Positions 17,435-26,928 of a stretch of 64,000 nucleotides of DNA are shown here, piece after piece. Position numbers and translations under genes: made by a program. The number at the start of each line of letters is the position of its first letter. Within the stretch, counting starts at the first letter, position 1. The stretch lies in the NCBI GenBank assembly GCA_963775835.1, contig CAVZKV010000012.1, positions 640,387-704,386 of the forward strand, written 5' to 3'. Below the pieces are notes generated by a model. It saw only the letters and a program-made list of their open reading frames with translations, had not been told where the DNA came from and did no database searches. This stretch comes from AWTP1-13 sp963775835. GTDB taxonomy: Bacteria; Pseudomonadota; Alphaproteobacteria; Rhizobiales; Hyphomicrobiaceae.

Positions 17435-18082
17435 ATGCAAACGCGCATCGAAGCCTTGCTCTTCGATTTGGGGGGCGTGGTCATCGACCTCGACCAAGCT
17501 CGTGCGCACGCGCGCTGGGCGGAGCTCGCCAGCGTGCCGATGAGCGACATCGCGGCCCTGGTCAGGCAGAAAATCTTCGCCAAGGAGGCCTATTGCCGGC
17601 ACGAGCGCGGCGAGATATCCGACGCCCAGTTCTTTGCCCACCTCCGCCAGCAGCTCAAGCTCGCCTTGAGCGACGCGCAATTCGTCGACGGCTGGAACAG
17701 CATCTTCATCGGCGAGATCCCGGGCATCCGCCGCGTGCTGGCAAACCTGCAAGGCCTGTTGCCCCTGTATGCGTTCTCCAACACCAATGTGGCCCATCAC
17801 GCCTACTGGTCGCGGCATTTTCGCGACCTGCTTGCGCCGTTTCGCAAAATCTACCTCTCTCACGAGATCGGCGCGCGCAAGCCCGAGCCGGCGGCCTTTC
17901 GCACGGTGGTGGCGGACATGGGACTTGCGCCCGACCGCGTGCTTTTTTTCGATGACAGCGCCGAGAACGTTGCCGGCGCGCGGGCCTGCGGACTTATGGC
18001 CGTCGAGGTTACGACGACGGCCCAAATCGAAGCCGCTTTATGCAATTTCGGCGTGCGCTTGTCCGATGGGCACCCACCCTAG
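17435..18082 (+). CDS. HAD family hydrolase
   Basis: Haloacid dehalogenase-like phosphatase, 215 residues. Motif I is LLFDLGGVVIDLD, motif II lies in YAFSNTNV, the motif III Lys is in GARKPEPAAF and motif IV is LFFDDSAENVAGA. This is the DLGGV subtype related to YihX-like sugar phosphatases, in which the second Asp of motif I is replaced. The start MQTRIEALL follows a GGAGC site. It precedes the dehydrogenase gene in the same direction by 71 bases. The substrate is unknown, probably a phosphorylated small metabolite. Confidence 0.87.
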   Translation: MQTRIEALLFDLGGVVIDLDQARAHARWAELASVPMSDIAALVRQKIFAKEAYCRHERGEISDAQFFAHLRQQLKLALSDAQFVDGWNSIFIGEIPGIRRVLANLQGLLPLYAFSNTNVAHHAYWSRHFRDLLAPFRKIYLSHEIGARKPEPAAFRTVVADMGLAPDRVLFFDDSAENVAGARACGLMAVEVTTTAQIEAALCNFGVRLSDGHPP

Positions 18083-18153
18083 GATCGGGTTTGCCCGGCC
18101 GGCGCGCACCACCGCCAGCTGTCGCTGGGCCAGCAACAAAGGAGCCACCTGCC

Positions 18154-19047
18154 ATGGCAACGACACTCGGCTTCATTGGCCTCGGCGCCATGGGTGGCGG
18201 CATGGCGAGCAACCTCCTCAAGGCGGGCTATCAGCTGATCGTCAACGACCTCGACGGTGCCAAGGTTGCGGCCCTGGTCGCAGGCGGCGCCACGGCGGCC
18301 GCCACGGCCGCCGATGTCGCACGCCAAACCGTTGCGACCATCACCATGGTCGAGACGACGGCGCAGACGGAGGAGGTGATCCTCGGTGTCGACGGCGTCA
18401 TCGCCGGTGCCGCGCGCGGCCACATCGTGGCCATGATGAGCACGATCGATCCCAACGCGGCCAAACGGATCCACGATCGCCTGCAGGCGGCGGGCATCGC
18501 CATGCTGGACGCACCCGTCAGCGGCGGCAGCGCGCGCGCTCAGTCGGGCGAACTGGCCGTGATCGCCGGAGGCGACGCGGCGGCCTTCGAGCGCTGCCGT
18601 GCCATGTTCAAAGCCATGTCCAGCCACCAGTTCCACGTCGGCGGAAGCGGTCAAGGCCTCGCCTTGAAGCTCGTCAACAATATGCTCATTCAGGTCAATA
18701 CGGTGGCCATCGCCGAGGCTTTTGTGATGGGGGCCAAGGCCGGCCTCGATCCCAAGACCATGTACGAGGTGATCAGGGTCTCGACCGGCGCGAGCTTTGC
18801 CCTCGACTATCGCCTGCCCCGCATGCTGACCGGAGATTTCCGGCCGGGCGGCACCATCGACATCTCCTATAAAGACCAGGAGCTCGAGACCCAATTCGCA
18901 AAATCGCTGGGCGTGCCGTTGTTCCTCGCCAATATCAGCCAGCAGATCTACCAAATGGCGCGGGCCGCTGGTCTTGCCAAAGAGGATGGCGCCGCCATCG
19001 TCAAGCTCTACGAGGAGCTGGCCGGCGTGAGGCTTGGGCCACGCTAA
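18154..19047 (+). CDS. NAD(P)-dependent 3-hydroxyisobutyrate dehydrogenase-like oxidoreductase
   Basis: Beta-hydroxyacid dehydrogenase, 297 residues. The dinucleotide-binding N-terminus is GFIGLGAMGGGMASNLLKAG, the substrate loop is DAPVSGGSARAQSGEL, and the catalytic Lys region is GLALKLVNNML. The start at 18154 has AAAGGAGCC upstream. Family members oxidise 3-hydroxyisobutyrate, tartronate semialdehyde, 2-hydroxymethylglutarate or related acids; specificity cannot be assigned. It is probably co-transcribed with the HAD gene and convergent with the deacetylase at 19057. Confidence 0.9.
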   Translation: MATTLGFIGLGAMGGGMASNLLKAGYQLIVNDLDGAKVAALVAGGATAAATAADVARQTVATITMVETTAQTEEVILGVDGVIAGAARGHIVAMMSTIDPNAAKRIHDRLQAAGIAMLDAPVSGGSARAQSGELAVIAGGDAAAFERCRAMFKAMSSHQFHVGGSGQGLALKLVNNMLIQVNTVAIAEAFVMGAKAGLDPKTMYEVIRVSTGASFALDYRLPRMLTGDFRPGGTIDISYKDQELETQFAKSLGVPLFLANISQQIYQMARAAGLAKEDGAAIVKLYEELAGVRLGPR

Positions 19048-19056
19048 CCCGCGCGC

Positions 19057-19995
19057 TCAGCTCAGGCTGCCCGGATAGTCCTGCCAAATGCTGGGGGCAA
19101 GCTTCAGGCTCCTTTCCGCCGGATAGGCGCCCCTCCAATAGTGCGCGCACTCCGCACCCGTCGGATTCCACAGATCGGGGAGGCCGGCGAGCCGGTCCAG
19201 AAACTCTTCGAGGCCCGCCAGGCGATGGCACCAGCCGATGTGCTGGGGGTGCAGGGTCATGGCGAAAAACCGCCCCCGCCGATACTGGGCATCGAATTCC
19301 GCGCGCCAATTGCGCATGAGCGCATCGGGGTTTTCAAGCCCCGTGCCCTCGGTCGGAAACATGCAAAAGAACTGATCGTCGAAGTGATAGTAGTAGGGCA
19401 GCGTCAGGATCGCTTGCCGGCTGGCGAAGTCGGTCACCCAGTAGTGGGGAATATCGTCGGCAAGACTATTGCCCATGTAGTCGTAGCCAGCCTCGAGCAG
19501 CAGACCCATGGTATTGGCGCTGATGGCGCCACCTGCGAACGCATCTTTCTGCCGCGGCAGCGCGAACCATCCCGCGGGTCGCCGACCCGCGATGGCGGCC
19601 AGCACGTCGGTGGTAAGCGCGATGCGCGCTCTTTCCTCGTCCCGGTTCAAGGCGCTCACGTCTTCATGCTTAAAGCCGTGCGCTGCCACCTCGTGGCCGA
19701 GGCTGACGATGTCCTTGACGCGATCGGGATAGCATTCGGCCATCACGGCCGGCACGGCAAAGGTTGCCCTCAACGCCTGGCGGCCGAGCGCGCGCAGTAG
19801 CAGATCGAGGCCGTCATTGAGCGCAAACAGCGCGGCGGGGCTGGCCAGGTCGCGCGGCCCAATGCCCTCTGGTCCGCTCGCCACGCTCACGTCGACGACG
19901 ATGTGGATGGCGCAGCGTTTGCCCTCGGGCCAGCGGAGGTCGGCATCGTCAAGGCTCTTCTCATCCGAAATCGTATAACCCTGCTTCCACGGCAT
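19057..19995 (-). CDS. Polysaccharide deacetylase family protein (PuuE-like)
   Basis: NodB-fold protein, 312 residues. It shows the allantoinase PuuE-type arrangement: an N-terminal stretch RWPEGKRCAIHIVVDVSVAS, then LGHEVAAHGFKHEDVSALNR with the HxxxH metal pair, and a late segment FFAMTLHPQHIGWCHRL with another conserved His. The start MPWKQGYT at 19995 fits the family. In this subgroup some members hydrolyse cyclic ureides rather than sugars, so a substrate other than a polysaccharide is likely. It is paired with a second member and divergent from a Dpp-type transporter operon. Confidence 0.85.
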   Translation of the reverse strand: MPWKQGYTISDEKSLDDADLRWPEGKRCAIHIVVDVSVASGPEGIGPRDLASPAALFALNDGLDLLLRALGRQALRATFAVPAVMAECYPDRVKDIVSLGHEVAAHGFKHEDVSALNRDEERARIALTTDVLAAIAGRRPAGWFALPRQKDAFAGGAISANTMGLLLEAGYDYMGNSLADDIPHYWVTDFASRQAILTLPYYYHFDDQFFCMFPTEGTGLENPDALMRNWRAEFDAQYRRGRFFAMTLHPQHIGWCHRLAGLEEFLDRLAGLPDLWNPTGAECAHYWRGAYPAERSLKLAPSIWQDYPGSLS

Positions 19996-20005
19996 CTCCT
20001 GCACC

Positions 20006-20908
20006 TCACGGCGACGTTGAGGCTTCGGGCCGAACCCCGGCCGGGTGGACCGCCAGGCAGTACCGCGCCACCTCCTCGCAGCTCGCAAACCAAACGCCCG
20101 GGAGCGCCTTCATGGCGGCGATCAGGCGGTCGAGCATGGCAATACGCAGCGCGCGCCCGGACACGAACGGATGCAGGCAGATGTTGAGATATCCCGCCTG
20201 CCGATACTGCTGCTGGAAGGCGGCCAACCACAAGTCGAAGACCCGATCCGTGTCGGCAAGCCGTTGGCTGGCGTTGCCGCTTCGATACCAGGCAAAACTG
20301 AAGAACATGGCATCGTCGATGGCGAAGTGGAACGGCAGTTCGAGCAGCAGAGGCTGGCCGCGTGCGTCCAGCACATAGTAGGGCCGATGGCTGCGCGCGC
20401 CGTGGGAGTTGTAGATGAAGCCCTCCTCGCGCAGAAGCAAGGGGGGATAATGGCTGCGCGAGCCGACGGGTCGGTGGCCGCTGATCGCCTGCAGCGCCGC
20501 CGCGGTCTTGCTCAGATGATCGCGCGCAAGGGCGGGCTCCTTGGGCACGCGGTGCTCCCACATGTGATCGGCGAGCTCATGGCCGGCTCGCGCCGCCGCC
20601 CTCAGGGCCTCGGGATAGAGCTCGCAAATACGGCCCGGCGTGAAGATCGTGGCCTTGATGTCGTGTGCCGCGAACAGCTCCAGCAAACGCCAAACGCCCA
20701 CCCGCCCGCCGAATTCACCCTTGGCCAACTCCATTGGCGGCTCGTTATTGAGGCGCCGCAACAGCATGGCATCGAAGTCAACCGTGATGTTGACGGCAAT
20801 CCGGGCGTCCTTGGGCCAGGACAGGTCGTCGAGGCGCTGAAAGCGGCCGCCATAGTGCGCTGCCGCAGCTTTGAGGGAGGCAAGTTCGGCGCTGAGGCTA
20901 TCGGACAT
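20006..20908 (-). CDS. Polysaccharide deacetylase family protein (PuuE-like), second copy
   Basis: NodB-fold protein, 300 residues, related to its neighbour but clearly divergent. It has RIAVNITVDFDAMLLRRLNN for the first Asp motif, AGHELADHMWEHRVP for the metal-binding pair and YLNICLHPFVSGRALR for the C-terminal His motif. The start at 20908 is the Met of MSDSLSAELASLKAAA, matching the family; the upstream codons are random-looking. The stop is 10 bases before the start of the 19057-19995 gene, so the pair is one transcription unit facing away from the ABC operon at 21157. Confidence 0.86.
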   Translation of the reverse strand: MSDSLSAELASLKAAAAHYGGRFQRLDDLSWPKDARIAVNITVDFDAMLLRRLNNEPPMELAKGEFGGRVGVWRLLELFAAHDIKATIFTPGRICELYPEALRAAARAGHELADHMWEHRVPKEPALARDHLSKTAAALQAISGHRPVGSRSHYPPLLLREEGFIYNSHGARSHRPYYVLDARGQPLLLELPFHFAIDDAMFFSFAWYRSGNASQRLADTDRVFDLWLAAFQQQYRQAGYLNICLHPFVSGRALRIAMLDRLIAAMKALPGVWFASCEEVARYCLAVHPAGVRPEASTSP

Positions 20909-21156
20909 GGGGCCGCCCCTGAGCAAGACCGGGCAGAAGCTTAAGGCAAGCACTACGAAGGTGGGAGCCCGGGGGCACGACTTTGGCTCTGTGCGCCGCC
21001 GCGCGAATGCAATACAGTATCGCCACCGGGAGCAGCCATCAACGCTTCCGGCAACAAGAAAAGTCCGTCGCGCAGGGAGGACCCGCACCACTTGAAGGTG
21101 ATGGCGCGGGCAAAAAGGCTCAACCCTTCTCCGTGCGCCGTTGAAGGGAAGACGCC

Positions 21157-22743
21157 ATGGCTAGTACACGAGCCGGGGTAGTCCCGGCTACGCCTATCGG
21201 TTACCGCACGCCGGTCGGTCGGTATCTTTTGGCTCTGATCGCTGCGCTGCTGATCGCGGCCGGCTCTGGCCCGGCGCGCGCGGCGAGCCCGGCCAACCAG
21301 CTGACCTGGGGGGTGCACGTCTCGCTGGCACCGACCTGGTTTGATCCCGCCGAGATGTCGGGGATCATCACACCCTACATGGTGCTTTATGCCCTGCATG
21401 ACGCCTTGGTGAAGCCGATGCCGGGCCAGACCTTCGCGCCCAGCCTGGCCAAGTCCTGGTCGCAATCCGACGACGGCCTCGTTTACGAATTCGTGTTGCG
21501 CGAGGGGGCGAAATTTCACAACGGCGAGCCGGTGACGGCCGAGGACGTGAAATTTTCCTTTGAGCGCTACCGGGGCGCCTCCAACAAGATCCTGAAGGAC
21601 CGCGTCGCCAGCGTCGAGACCCCCGAGCGCAACCGCGTGCTCTTCAAGCTCAAGCAGCCTTGGCCCGACTTTATGACGTTTTATACCAGCTCCACGGCTG
21701 CGGCGTGGGTGGTACCGAAGGCCTACGTGGACAAGGTCGGCGATGAGGGCTTTAAGAAAGCGCCAATCGGCGCGGGACCATACAAGTTCGTTTCCTTCAC
21801 GCCCGGCCTTGAACTGACCATGGAGGCCTTCGATGGCTTCTGGCGCAAGAAGCCCAACGTCGAGCGCCTGGTCTTCCGTGTCATTCCCGATAAGTCCACT
21901 CGACTGGCCGCCCTCAAGCGCGGCGAAATCGACATCGCCTACTCCATCCGCGGCGAGCTTGCCGAGGAGATCGAGCGCAGCAAGGGCCTGTCCCTCAAAC
22001 CCACGGTGATCCAAGCGCCCTTCTGGCTCTATTTCGCCGACCAATGGGACCCGAAGTCGCCCTGGCACGATGAACGCGTGCGCCGCGCGGCCAGCCTCGC
22101 CATTGACCACAAAGGCATCAATCAGGCGCTAACCCTTGGCTACTCCAAGATCACGGGCAGCATCATCCCCAACACCTTCGAGTATTTCTGGCAACCTCCC
22201 GCGCCCAGCTACGACCCGAAACTCGCCAAGAAGCTGCTGGCCGAAGCGGGTCACCCCAACGGTTTTGACGCCGGCGAGTATTATTGCGACGCCTCCTACG
22301 CCAACCTGGCCGAGGCCGTGCTCAACAATCTGCAGGCTGTCGGCATTCGCACCAAGTTGCGCCCGCTGGAACGCGCCGCCTTTTTCAAGGGCTACGGGGA
22401 GAAGAGCTACAAGAACCTCATCCAGGGCGCCAGTGGCGCCTTTGGCAACGCGGCCACGCGGCTCGAGGCCTTTGTCGTGAAGGGCGGCACCTATGTTTAT
22501 GGCAGCTATCCCGACATCGACGCCTTGTTTGAGAGCCAGGCAGGCGAGCGCGACGGCACTAAGCGCGAGGCGATCCTCACCAAGATCCAGCAACTCGTCC
22601 ACGAACGCACGATCTACGCCCATCTGTGGCAGCTGGCTTTTCTCAACGGCGCCGGGCCACGGGTTGGCGAATCGAGCCTTGGCCTGATCGCGGGTCATGC
22701 CTACTCGGCACCCTATGAGGACGTCACGCTGGCGGCCAAGTAG
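21157..22743 (+). CDS. Peptide/nickel-type ABC transporter substrate-binding protein (DppA family)
   Basis: Family 5 extracellular binding protein, 528 residues. The signal peptide includes RYLLALIAALLIAAGSGPAR, ending near ARA-ASPA. Family motifs are present: DDGLVYEFVLREGAKFHNGE followed by PVTAEDVKFSFERYRG, and VRRAASLAIDHKGINQAL in the second half. A GAAGGGA ribosome site precedes the ATG. It is the first gene of the SBP-DppB-DppC-DppD-DppF operon. Ligands of this family range over peptides, opines, sugars and metal chelates; the two neighbouring deacetylases suggest an amide-containing ligand. Confidence 0.93.
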   Translation: MASTRAGVVPATPIGYRTPVGRYLLALIAALLIAAGSGPARAASPANQLTWGVHVSLAPTWFDPAEMSGIITPYMVLYALHDALVKPMPGQTFAPSLAKSWSQSDDGLVYEFVLREGAKFHNGEPVTAEDVKFSFERYRGASNKILKDRVASVETPERNRVLFKLKQPWPDFMTFYTSSTAAAWVVPKAYVDKVGDEGFKKAPIGAGPYKFVSFTPGLELTMEAFDGFWRKKPNVERLVFRVIPDKSTRLAALKRGEIDIAYSIRGELAEEIERSKGLSLKPTVIQAPFWLYFADQWDPKSPWHDERVRRAASLAIDHKGINQALTLGYSKITGSIIPNTFEYFWQPPAPSYDPKLAKKLLAEAGHPNGFDAGEYYCDASYANLAEAVLNNLQAVGIRTKLRPLERAAFFKGYGEKSYKNLIQGASGAFGNAATRLEAFVVKGGTYVYGSYPDIDALFESQAGERDGTKREAILTKIQQLVHERTIYAHLWQLAFLNGAGPRVGESSLGLIAGHAYSAPYEDVTLAAK

Positions 22744-22877
22744 GCGCCGGCACAAAAAGCGGAGGGCGGCATGTGGCACGGCCCGACAGCTAGGATGGTT
22801 GTGATCGGCGAGGCGCGCCTTGGCGCCGCTGCTGCGGCTTGCGGCTGGCGTTGGCGCGGCGCGGGCAAGGAGACGGC

Positions 22878-23798
22878 ATGACACACTACATCATCCGCCG
22901 GCTCGGCTATTCGCTGATCTCGTTGCTGTTGCTGTCGCTCACGATCTTTCTGTTCGTGCGCGTGACAGGGGATCCGACCACGCTGTTGGTGGAGCCGGGG
23001 GCAGCGCAAGCCGACATCGATGCCATCCGCCAGCGCTTCGGCCTCGATCAACCGCTCTGGGTGCAATATTGGACCTTCATGTTGAGCCTGGTGCAGGGGG
23101 ATTTCGGCAACTCCTTCTACTACCGCACGCCCGTGCTCGACCTTTACCTGTCGCGCCTGCCAAACTCGCTGCTGCTGGCTGTGGCGGCCATGGCGTTCTC
23201 ACTCCTGATCGGCATCCCGAGCGGCATTCTTGCGGCGGTACGAGTTGGCGGCTTTTGGGATAGCGCGGGCAAAGTATTTTCCCTGCTCGGCCTATCGCTG
23301 CCCTCCTTCTGGGTCGGCCTCGTGCTCATCCTCGTGTTCTCCGTCTCGCTTGGGTGGCTCCCATCGTCGGGATCGGGCACGCTGTGGCATCTATTGATGC
23401 CGGCCTTCGCGCTGGGCTGGTATTTTGCCGCCGCCCACATGCGCCTGACGCGCTCTTCCATGCTCGAGGTGCTGGGCTCCGAGTACATCAAGCTCGCGCG
23501 CCTCAAGGGGCTCCCCCAGTCCCTCGTGATCGGCAAGCACGCCTTCAAGAACGCACTGATCCCTGTGCTCACGCTGGCGGGCATCAACCTCGTCATCATG
23601 ATCAACGTCGCTGTGGTGGTGGAAACGGTTTTCGCCTGGCCCGGCATCGGCCGGCTGCTCTACGAGGGCATCACCTTTCGCGACTTTCCCGTGGTGCAGG
23701 CCGTGGTGCTGCTGGGTGGCACCATGATCGTGGTGGTGAACCTGCTGATCGACATCCTTTATGCCCTGATCGATCCACGCATCAGATTGGAGCAATGA
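22878..23798 (+). CDS. ABC transporter permease (DppB type)
   Basis: Membrane subunit, 306 residues. It starts MTHYIIRRLGYSLISLLLLS and has the DppB signature of the first periplasmic loop, RQRFGLDQPLWVQYWTFMLS. The EAA loop reads EYIKLARLKGLPQSLVIGKH. AAGGAGA lies six bases before the ATG at 22878, which decides against the Met 13 codons earlier. Four bases separate it from the DppC gene. Confidence 0.93.
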   Translation: MTHYIIRRLGYSLISLLLLSLTIFLFVRVTGDPTTLLVEPGAAQADIDAIRQRFGLDQPLWVQYWTFMLSLVQGDFGNSFYYRTPVLDLYLSRLPNSLLLAVAAMAFSLLIGIPSGILAAVRVGGFWDSAGKVFSLLGLSLPSFWVGLVLILVFSVSLGWLPSSGSGTLWHLLMPAFALGWYFAAAHMRLTRSSMLEVLGSEYIKLARLKGLPQSLVIGKHAFKNALIPVLTLAGINLVIMINVAVVVETVFAWPGIGRLLYEGITFRDFPVVQAVVLLGGTMIVVVNLLIDILYALIDPRIRLEQ

Positions 23799-23802
23799 CG
23801 CC

Positions 23803-24690
23803 ATGGCCATTCAGACGATTGAGACCCCCGCGATCGGCCTATCCCCCCGCTTCTCCTTTCGCCTCGAGGGCTTTCCGCTGCTGCCGACGCTGATCTTGGC
23901 CGGCATCGCGCTGGTGGCGCTGTTCGCCGACTACCTGGCGCCACACGATCCCGAGATCGGCTCGCTTGCCGCCCGCTTCCACCCGCCGGCCTGGCAGACC
24001 GGCGGCAGCACCGAGCATCTGCTCGGCACCGATCATTTGGGTCGTGACGTCCTCTCCCGCCTCATCTTCGGCGCCAGGGTTTCCGTGGTCGTTGGCTTTA
24101 CCGCCGTGATCGTGGCCGGCGCCATGGGCACGCTGCTTGGCATCGTCTCGGGTTATCTCGGCGGCTGGGTCGATCAGGTGATCATGCGCATCACCGATAC
24201 CTGGTTGGCCTTGCCGGCCCTGACGTTTGCCATCTTTCTGACCGCCATCGTCGGGCCCAGCGAGATGAACATCGTCATCATTCTTGCCGCCGTGTACTGG
24301 ACGCGCTACGCGCGCGTCATTCGCGGCGAGGTGCTGTCGCTCAAAGAGCGAGAATTCGTTCGGCTCGCGGTGGTGGCGGGCTGCTCGAAATGGACCATCA
24401 TGCGCCGGCATATCCTGCCCAATGTCCTCAACTCGGCCATCGTGCTCGGTACGCTGATGCTCGGCGTGGTCATCGTCACCGAGGCAGCGCTGTCGTTCCT
24501 CGGCGTCGGGGTGCCCCCGCCCAAGCCGGCCTGGGGCCTCATGCTGGCGGACGGCAAGAAGGGCATGATGGTCGGCTACTGGTGGCTGACCGTGCTGCCG
24601 GGCGTATGCATCATGCTGATGGTGCTTTCGGCGAACCTTTTGGGTGACTGGCTTCGGGTCAAGCTCGATCCCCAGCTGCGCCAACTATGA
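23803..24690 (+). CDS. ABC transporter permease (DppC type)
   Basis: Membrane subunit, 295 residues. The DppC motif LLGTDHLGRDVLSRLIFGAR is at about residues 67-86, and the EAA loop reads EFVRLAVVAGCSKWTIMRRH. The last part, ALSFLGVGVPPPKPAWGLML, is highly typical. A GGAGCAATGACGCC sequence supplies the ribosome site inside the end of DppB, so translation is probably coupled. Confidence 0.94.
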   Translation: MAIQTIETPAIGLSPRFSFRLEGFPLLPTLILAGIALVALFADYLAPHDPEIGSLAARFHPPAWQTGGSTEHLLGTDHLGRDVLSRLIFGARVSVVVGFTAVIVAGAMGTLLGIVSGYLGGWVDQVIMRITDTWLALPALTFAIFLTAIVGPSEMNIVIILAAVYWTRYARVIRGEVLSLKEREFVRLAVVAGCSKWTIMRRHILPNVLNSAIVLGTLMLGVVIVTEAALSFLGVGVPPPKPAWGLMLADGKKGMMVGYWWLTVLPGVCIMLMVLSANLLGDWLRVKLDPQLRQL

Positions 24691-24723
24691 GAACGCGTGC
24701 CCCTGATACGGTGAGGTGACGTG

Positions 24724-25740
24724 ATGGGTGCGCCGCTGCTTGAAATCGAGAACCTTTCCACCCACTACGTCTCGGCCCACGGCACGCGCGTGATCCGCGC
24801 GGTCGAAGGGGTCAGCCTCAGCCTTGGCGCGCGCGAGACCTTGGGCATCGTCGGAGAATCGGGCTCCGGCAAGAGCACGCTGGCGCTGAGCGTGGTGCGG
24901 CTGCTGCCGCCGTCAGCGCGAATCGCCAGCGGCAGGCTGTTGTTTGAAGGTGAGGACCTGCTGCAAAAGTCCGAGGCGGAAATGCGCCGTCTGCGCGGCC
25001 GGCGCATCGCCATGATCCTGCAGGATCCAATGGCCTCGCTCAATCCGCTCTTTACCGTCGGCGATCAGGTGGCGGAACCTATTCGGGTGCACGAGCACGC
25101 CAAGCGCGGTACCGCCTGGCGACGGGCCCTCGATTTGTTGAAGGCGGTGCGCATCGCCTCGCCGCACACCCGGCTGCGCCAATATCCGCACGAAATGTCC
25201 GGCGGCATGCGCCAACGCATCGTCGGGGCCATCGGCATTTCCTGCGAACCGCGGCTTTTGATCGCCGACGAGCCCACGACCAGCCTCGACCTGACAATCC
25301 AAGCCCAATACCTGAACCTGCTGCGCGAGCTGCAGCAAGCCCACGGCCTGGCGCTGATCTTCATCACCCATAACCTCGGCATCGTCGCCAAGATGTGTGA
25401 CCAGCTGGCCGTCATGTACGCGGGACGGGTGGTGGAGGCGGGCCCCGTACGGCAAATCTTCAATACCCCGGCGCACCCTTATACCCAAGCGCTCCTCAAT
25501 TCGATCCCGCGCCTGAGCGATGACCGGCGCCGCCTCACCGCCATCGACGGGCAACCGCCCGACCTCGGAATGATGGCGCCGGGATGTGCCTTTGCGCCGC
25601 GCTGCACCCGCGTCATGGATCGCTGCCGCAGCCAGGAACCGCCACAGACCAGCATGGGCGATGGACGCCAGGTACGGTGCTGGCTTTCGGCTGCGGGCGC
25701 CGCCGACGCTGTCGACAAGTTGCAGAGCGGAGCGGCGTGA
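24724..25740 (+). CDS. ABC transporter ATP-binding protein (DppD type)
   Basis: ATPase subunit, 338 residues from the ATG at 24724; the GTG directly before it is also possible. It has Walker A GESGSGKST, signature MSGGMRQRIVGAIG, Walker B LLIADEPTTSLDL and switch His FITHNLGIV. The oligopeptide/dipeptide C-terminal region has Cys residues in APGCAFAPRCTRVMDRC, typical of the DppD/F extension. Its stop overlaps the start of DppF (TGATG). Confidence 0.93.
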   Translation: MGAPLLEIENLSTHYVSAHGTRVIRAVEGVSLSLGARETLGIVGESGSGKSTLALSVVRLLPPSARIASGRLLFEGEDLLQKSEAEMRRLRGRRIAMILQDPMASLNPLFTVGDQVAEPIRVHEHAKRGTAWRRALDLLKAVRIASPHTRLRQYPHEMSGGMRQRIVGAIGISCEPRLLIADEPTTSLDLTIQAQYLNLLRELQQAHGLALIFITHNLGIVAKMCDQLAVMYAGRVVEAGPVRQIFNTPAHPYTQALLNSIPRLSDDRRRLTAIDGQPPDLGMMAPGCAFAPRCTRVMDRCRSQEPPQTSMGDGRQVRCWLSAAGAADAVDKLQSGAA

Positions 25741-26744
25741 TGTCCATCGTCGAGGCCGAACGGCTCAGCAAGCACTTTCCCGGCCGCCGCTCCTTGTTCG
25801 GCGGCCGCAGCGGCGTCGTGCGCGCCGTGGACGGCGTCTCCTTTGCCATCGAACCTGGCCAGACCCTCGGCGTCGTTGGCAAATCGGGTTGCGGCAAGAC
25901 CACAACGGCCAAACTCGTATTGGGGCTGGAGCAGCCGACGGCGGGCGGCATTCGCTTCGAAGGAAAGGACTTGAGCACACTTGACGCCGCCGGTCGCCGA
26001 TACTATCGCCGCTCCGTCCAGGCCGTCTTTCAAGATCCCTACGCCTCGCTCAACCCGCGCATGCGCGTGGGCGCCATCATCGCCGAGCCGCTCGTCACCA
26101 ACGAACGCCTACCGGCAAGCAAGGTGCGCACGCGCGTGCTCGAGTTGTTGGACCTGGTCGGACTGGCGGGCCGCTCGGCCGAACTCTTTCCGCACGAGTT
26201 CTCCGGCGGCCAGCGCCAACGCATCGCCATCGCCCGCGCGCTATCGCTGTCGCCCAAGCTGATCGTGCTGGACGAACCGGTCTCGGCGCTGGACGTGTCG
26301 ATCCGCGCGCAGGTCCTGAACCTGCTGCGCGATCTGCAGGCGCAGCTCGGCCTGGCTTATCTCTTCATTGCCCATGACCTTGCCGCCGTCGCCCATATGA
26401 GCCACGCCATCGTCGTCATGTATCTCGGTCGCATCGTCGAGTACGGCGAGACGCGCATGCTGGTGCGGGAGCCAAAGCATCCCTACACCAAAGCCTTGTT
26501 TTCCGCGGCGCTGCCCTCGCGGCCGGACGAGTGGCGCGAAGAAATCGTGCTGGCCGGCGAGGTGCCGAGCCCACTCAACCCGCCGCCCGGGTGCCATTTC
26601 CATCCCCGTTGCCAACTGGCGATGCCGCACTGTCGGGAGCAAGACCCCGCCCTGACGGAGACGGAGGGGCGTCACGTGGCTTGCCATCTCTATGCCGCCC
26701 CATCAGTGACGGGCCGGCTCGACGCGGTGCCAGCGCGCCGTTGA
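25740..26744 (+). CDS. ABC transporter ATP-binding protein (DppF type)
   Basis: Second ATPase, 334 residues, starting MSIVEAERLSKHFPGRRSLF. It has Walker A GKSGCGKTT, signature FSGGQRQRIAIARAL, Walker B LIVLDEPVSALDV and switch His IAHDLAAV. The C-terminal Cys motif is PPGCHFHPRCQLAMPHC. The start shares bases with the DppD stop, so translational coupling is expected. It is the last gene of the operon and is followed about 125 bases later by a strong terminator. Confidence 0.93.
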   Translation: MSIVEAERLSKHFPGRRSLFGGRSGVVRAVDGVSFAIEPGQTLGVVGKSGCGKTTTAKLVLGLEQPTAGGIRFEGKDLSTLDAAGRRYYRRSVQAVFQDPYASLNPRMRVGAIIAEPLVTNERLPASKVRTRVLELLDLVGLAGRSAELFPHEFSGGQRQRIAIARALSLSPKLIVLDEPVSALDVSIRAQVLNLLRDLQAQLGLAYLFIAHDLAAVAHMSHAIVVMYLGRIVEYGETRMLVREPKHPYTKALFSAALPSRPDEWREEIVLAGEVPSPLNPPPGCHFHPRCQLAMPHCREQDPALTETEGRHVACHLYAAPSVTGRLDAVPARR

Positions 26745-26868
26745 CTTCGGGCCCGATCGCCCTTAGGACAACGCTCGCTATGCAACCAACTTCGATCCAG
26801 CGACGCCGCTCGATGCGCACGCCCACCCAGGCGCGCAAGCGATGACGCTTTGAGCAGCGTCCGTCCGC

Positions 26869-26900
26869 AAGCCGCGCCGGTTGCGCGGCTTTTTTGTTTT
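26869..26900 (+). terminator. Rho-independent terminator of the Dpp-type operon
   Basis: The stem AAGCCGCG pairs perfectly with CGCGGCTT around a seven-base loop and is followed by TTTTTGTTTT. It lies about 125 bases after the DppF stop and is the clearest terminator in the window. The downstream GNAT gene begins 29 bases after it. Confidence 0.88.
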
Positions 26901-26928
26901 GGCGATCGAACTCCAAGGTGCGTTGCAC

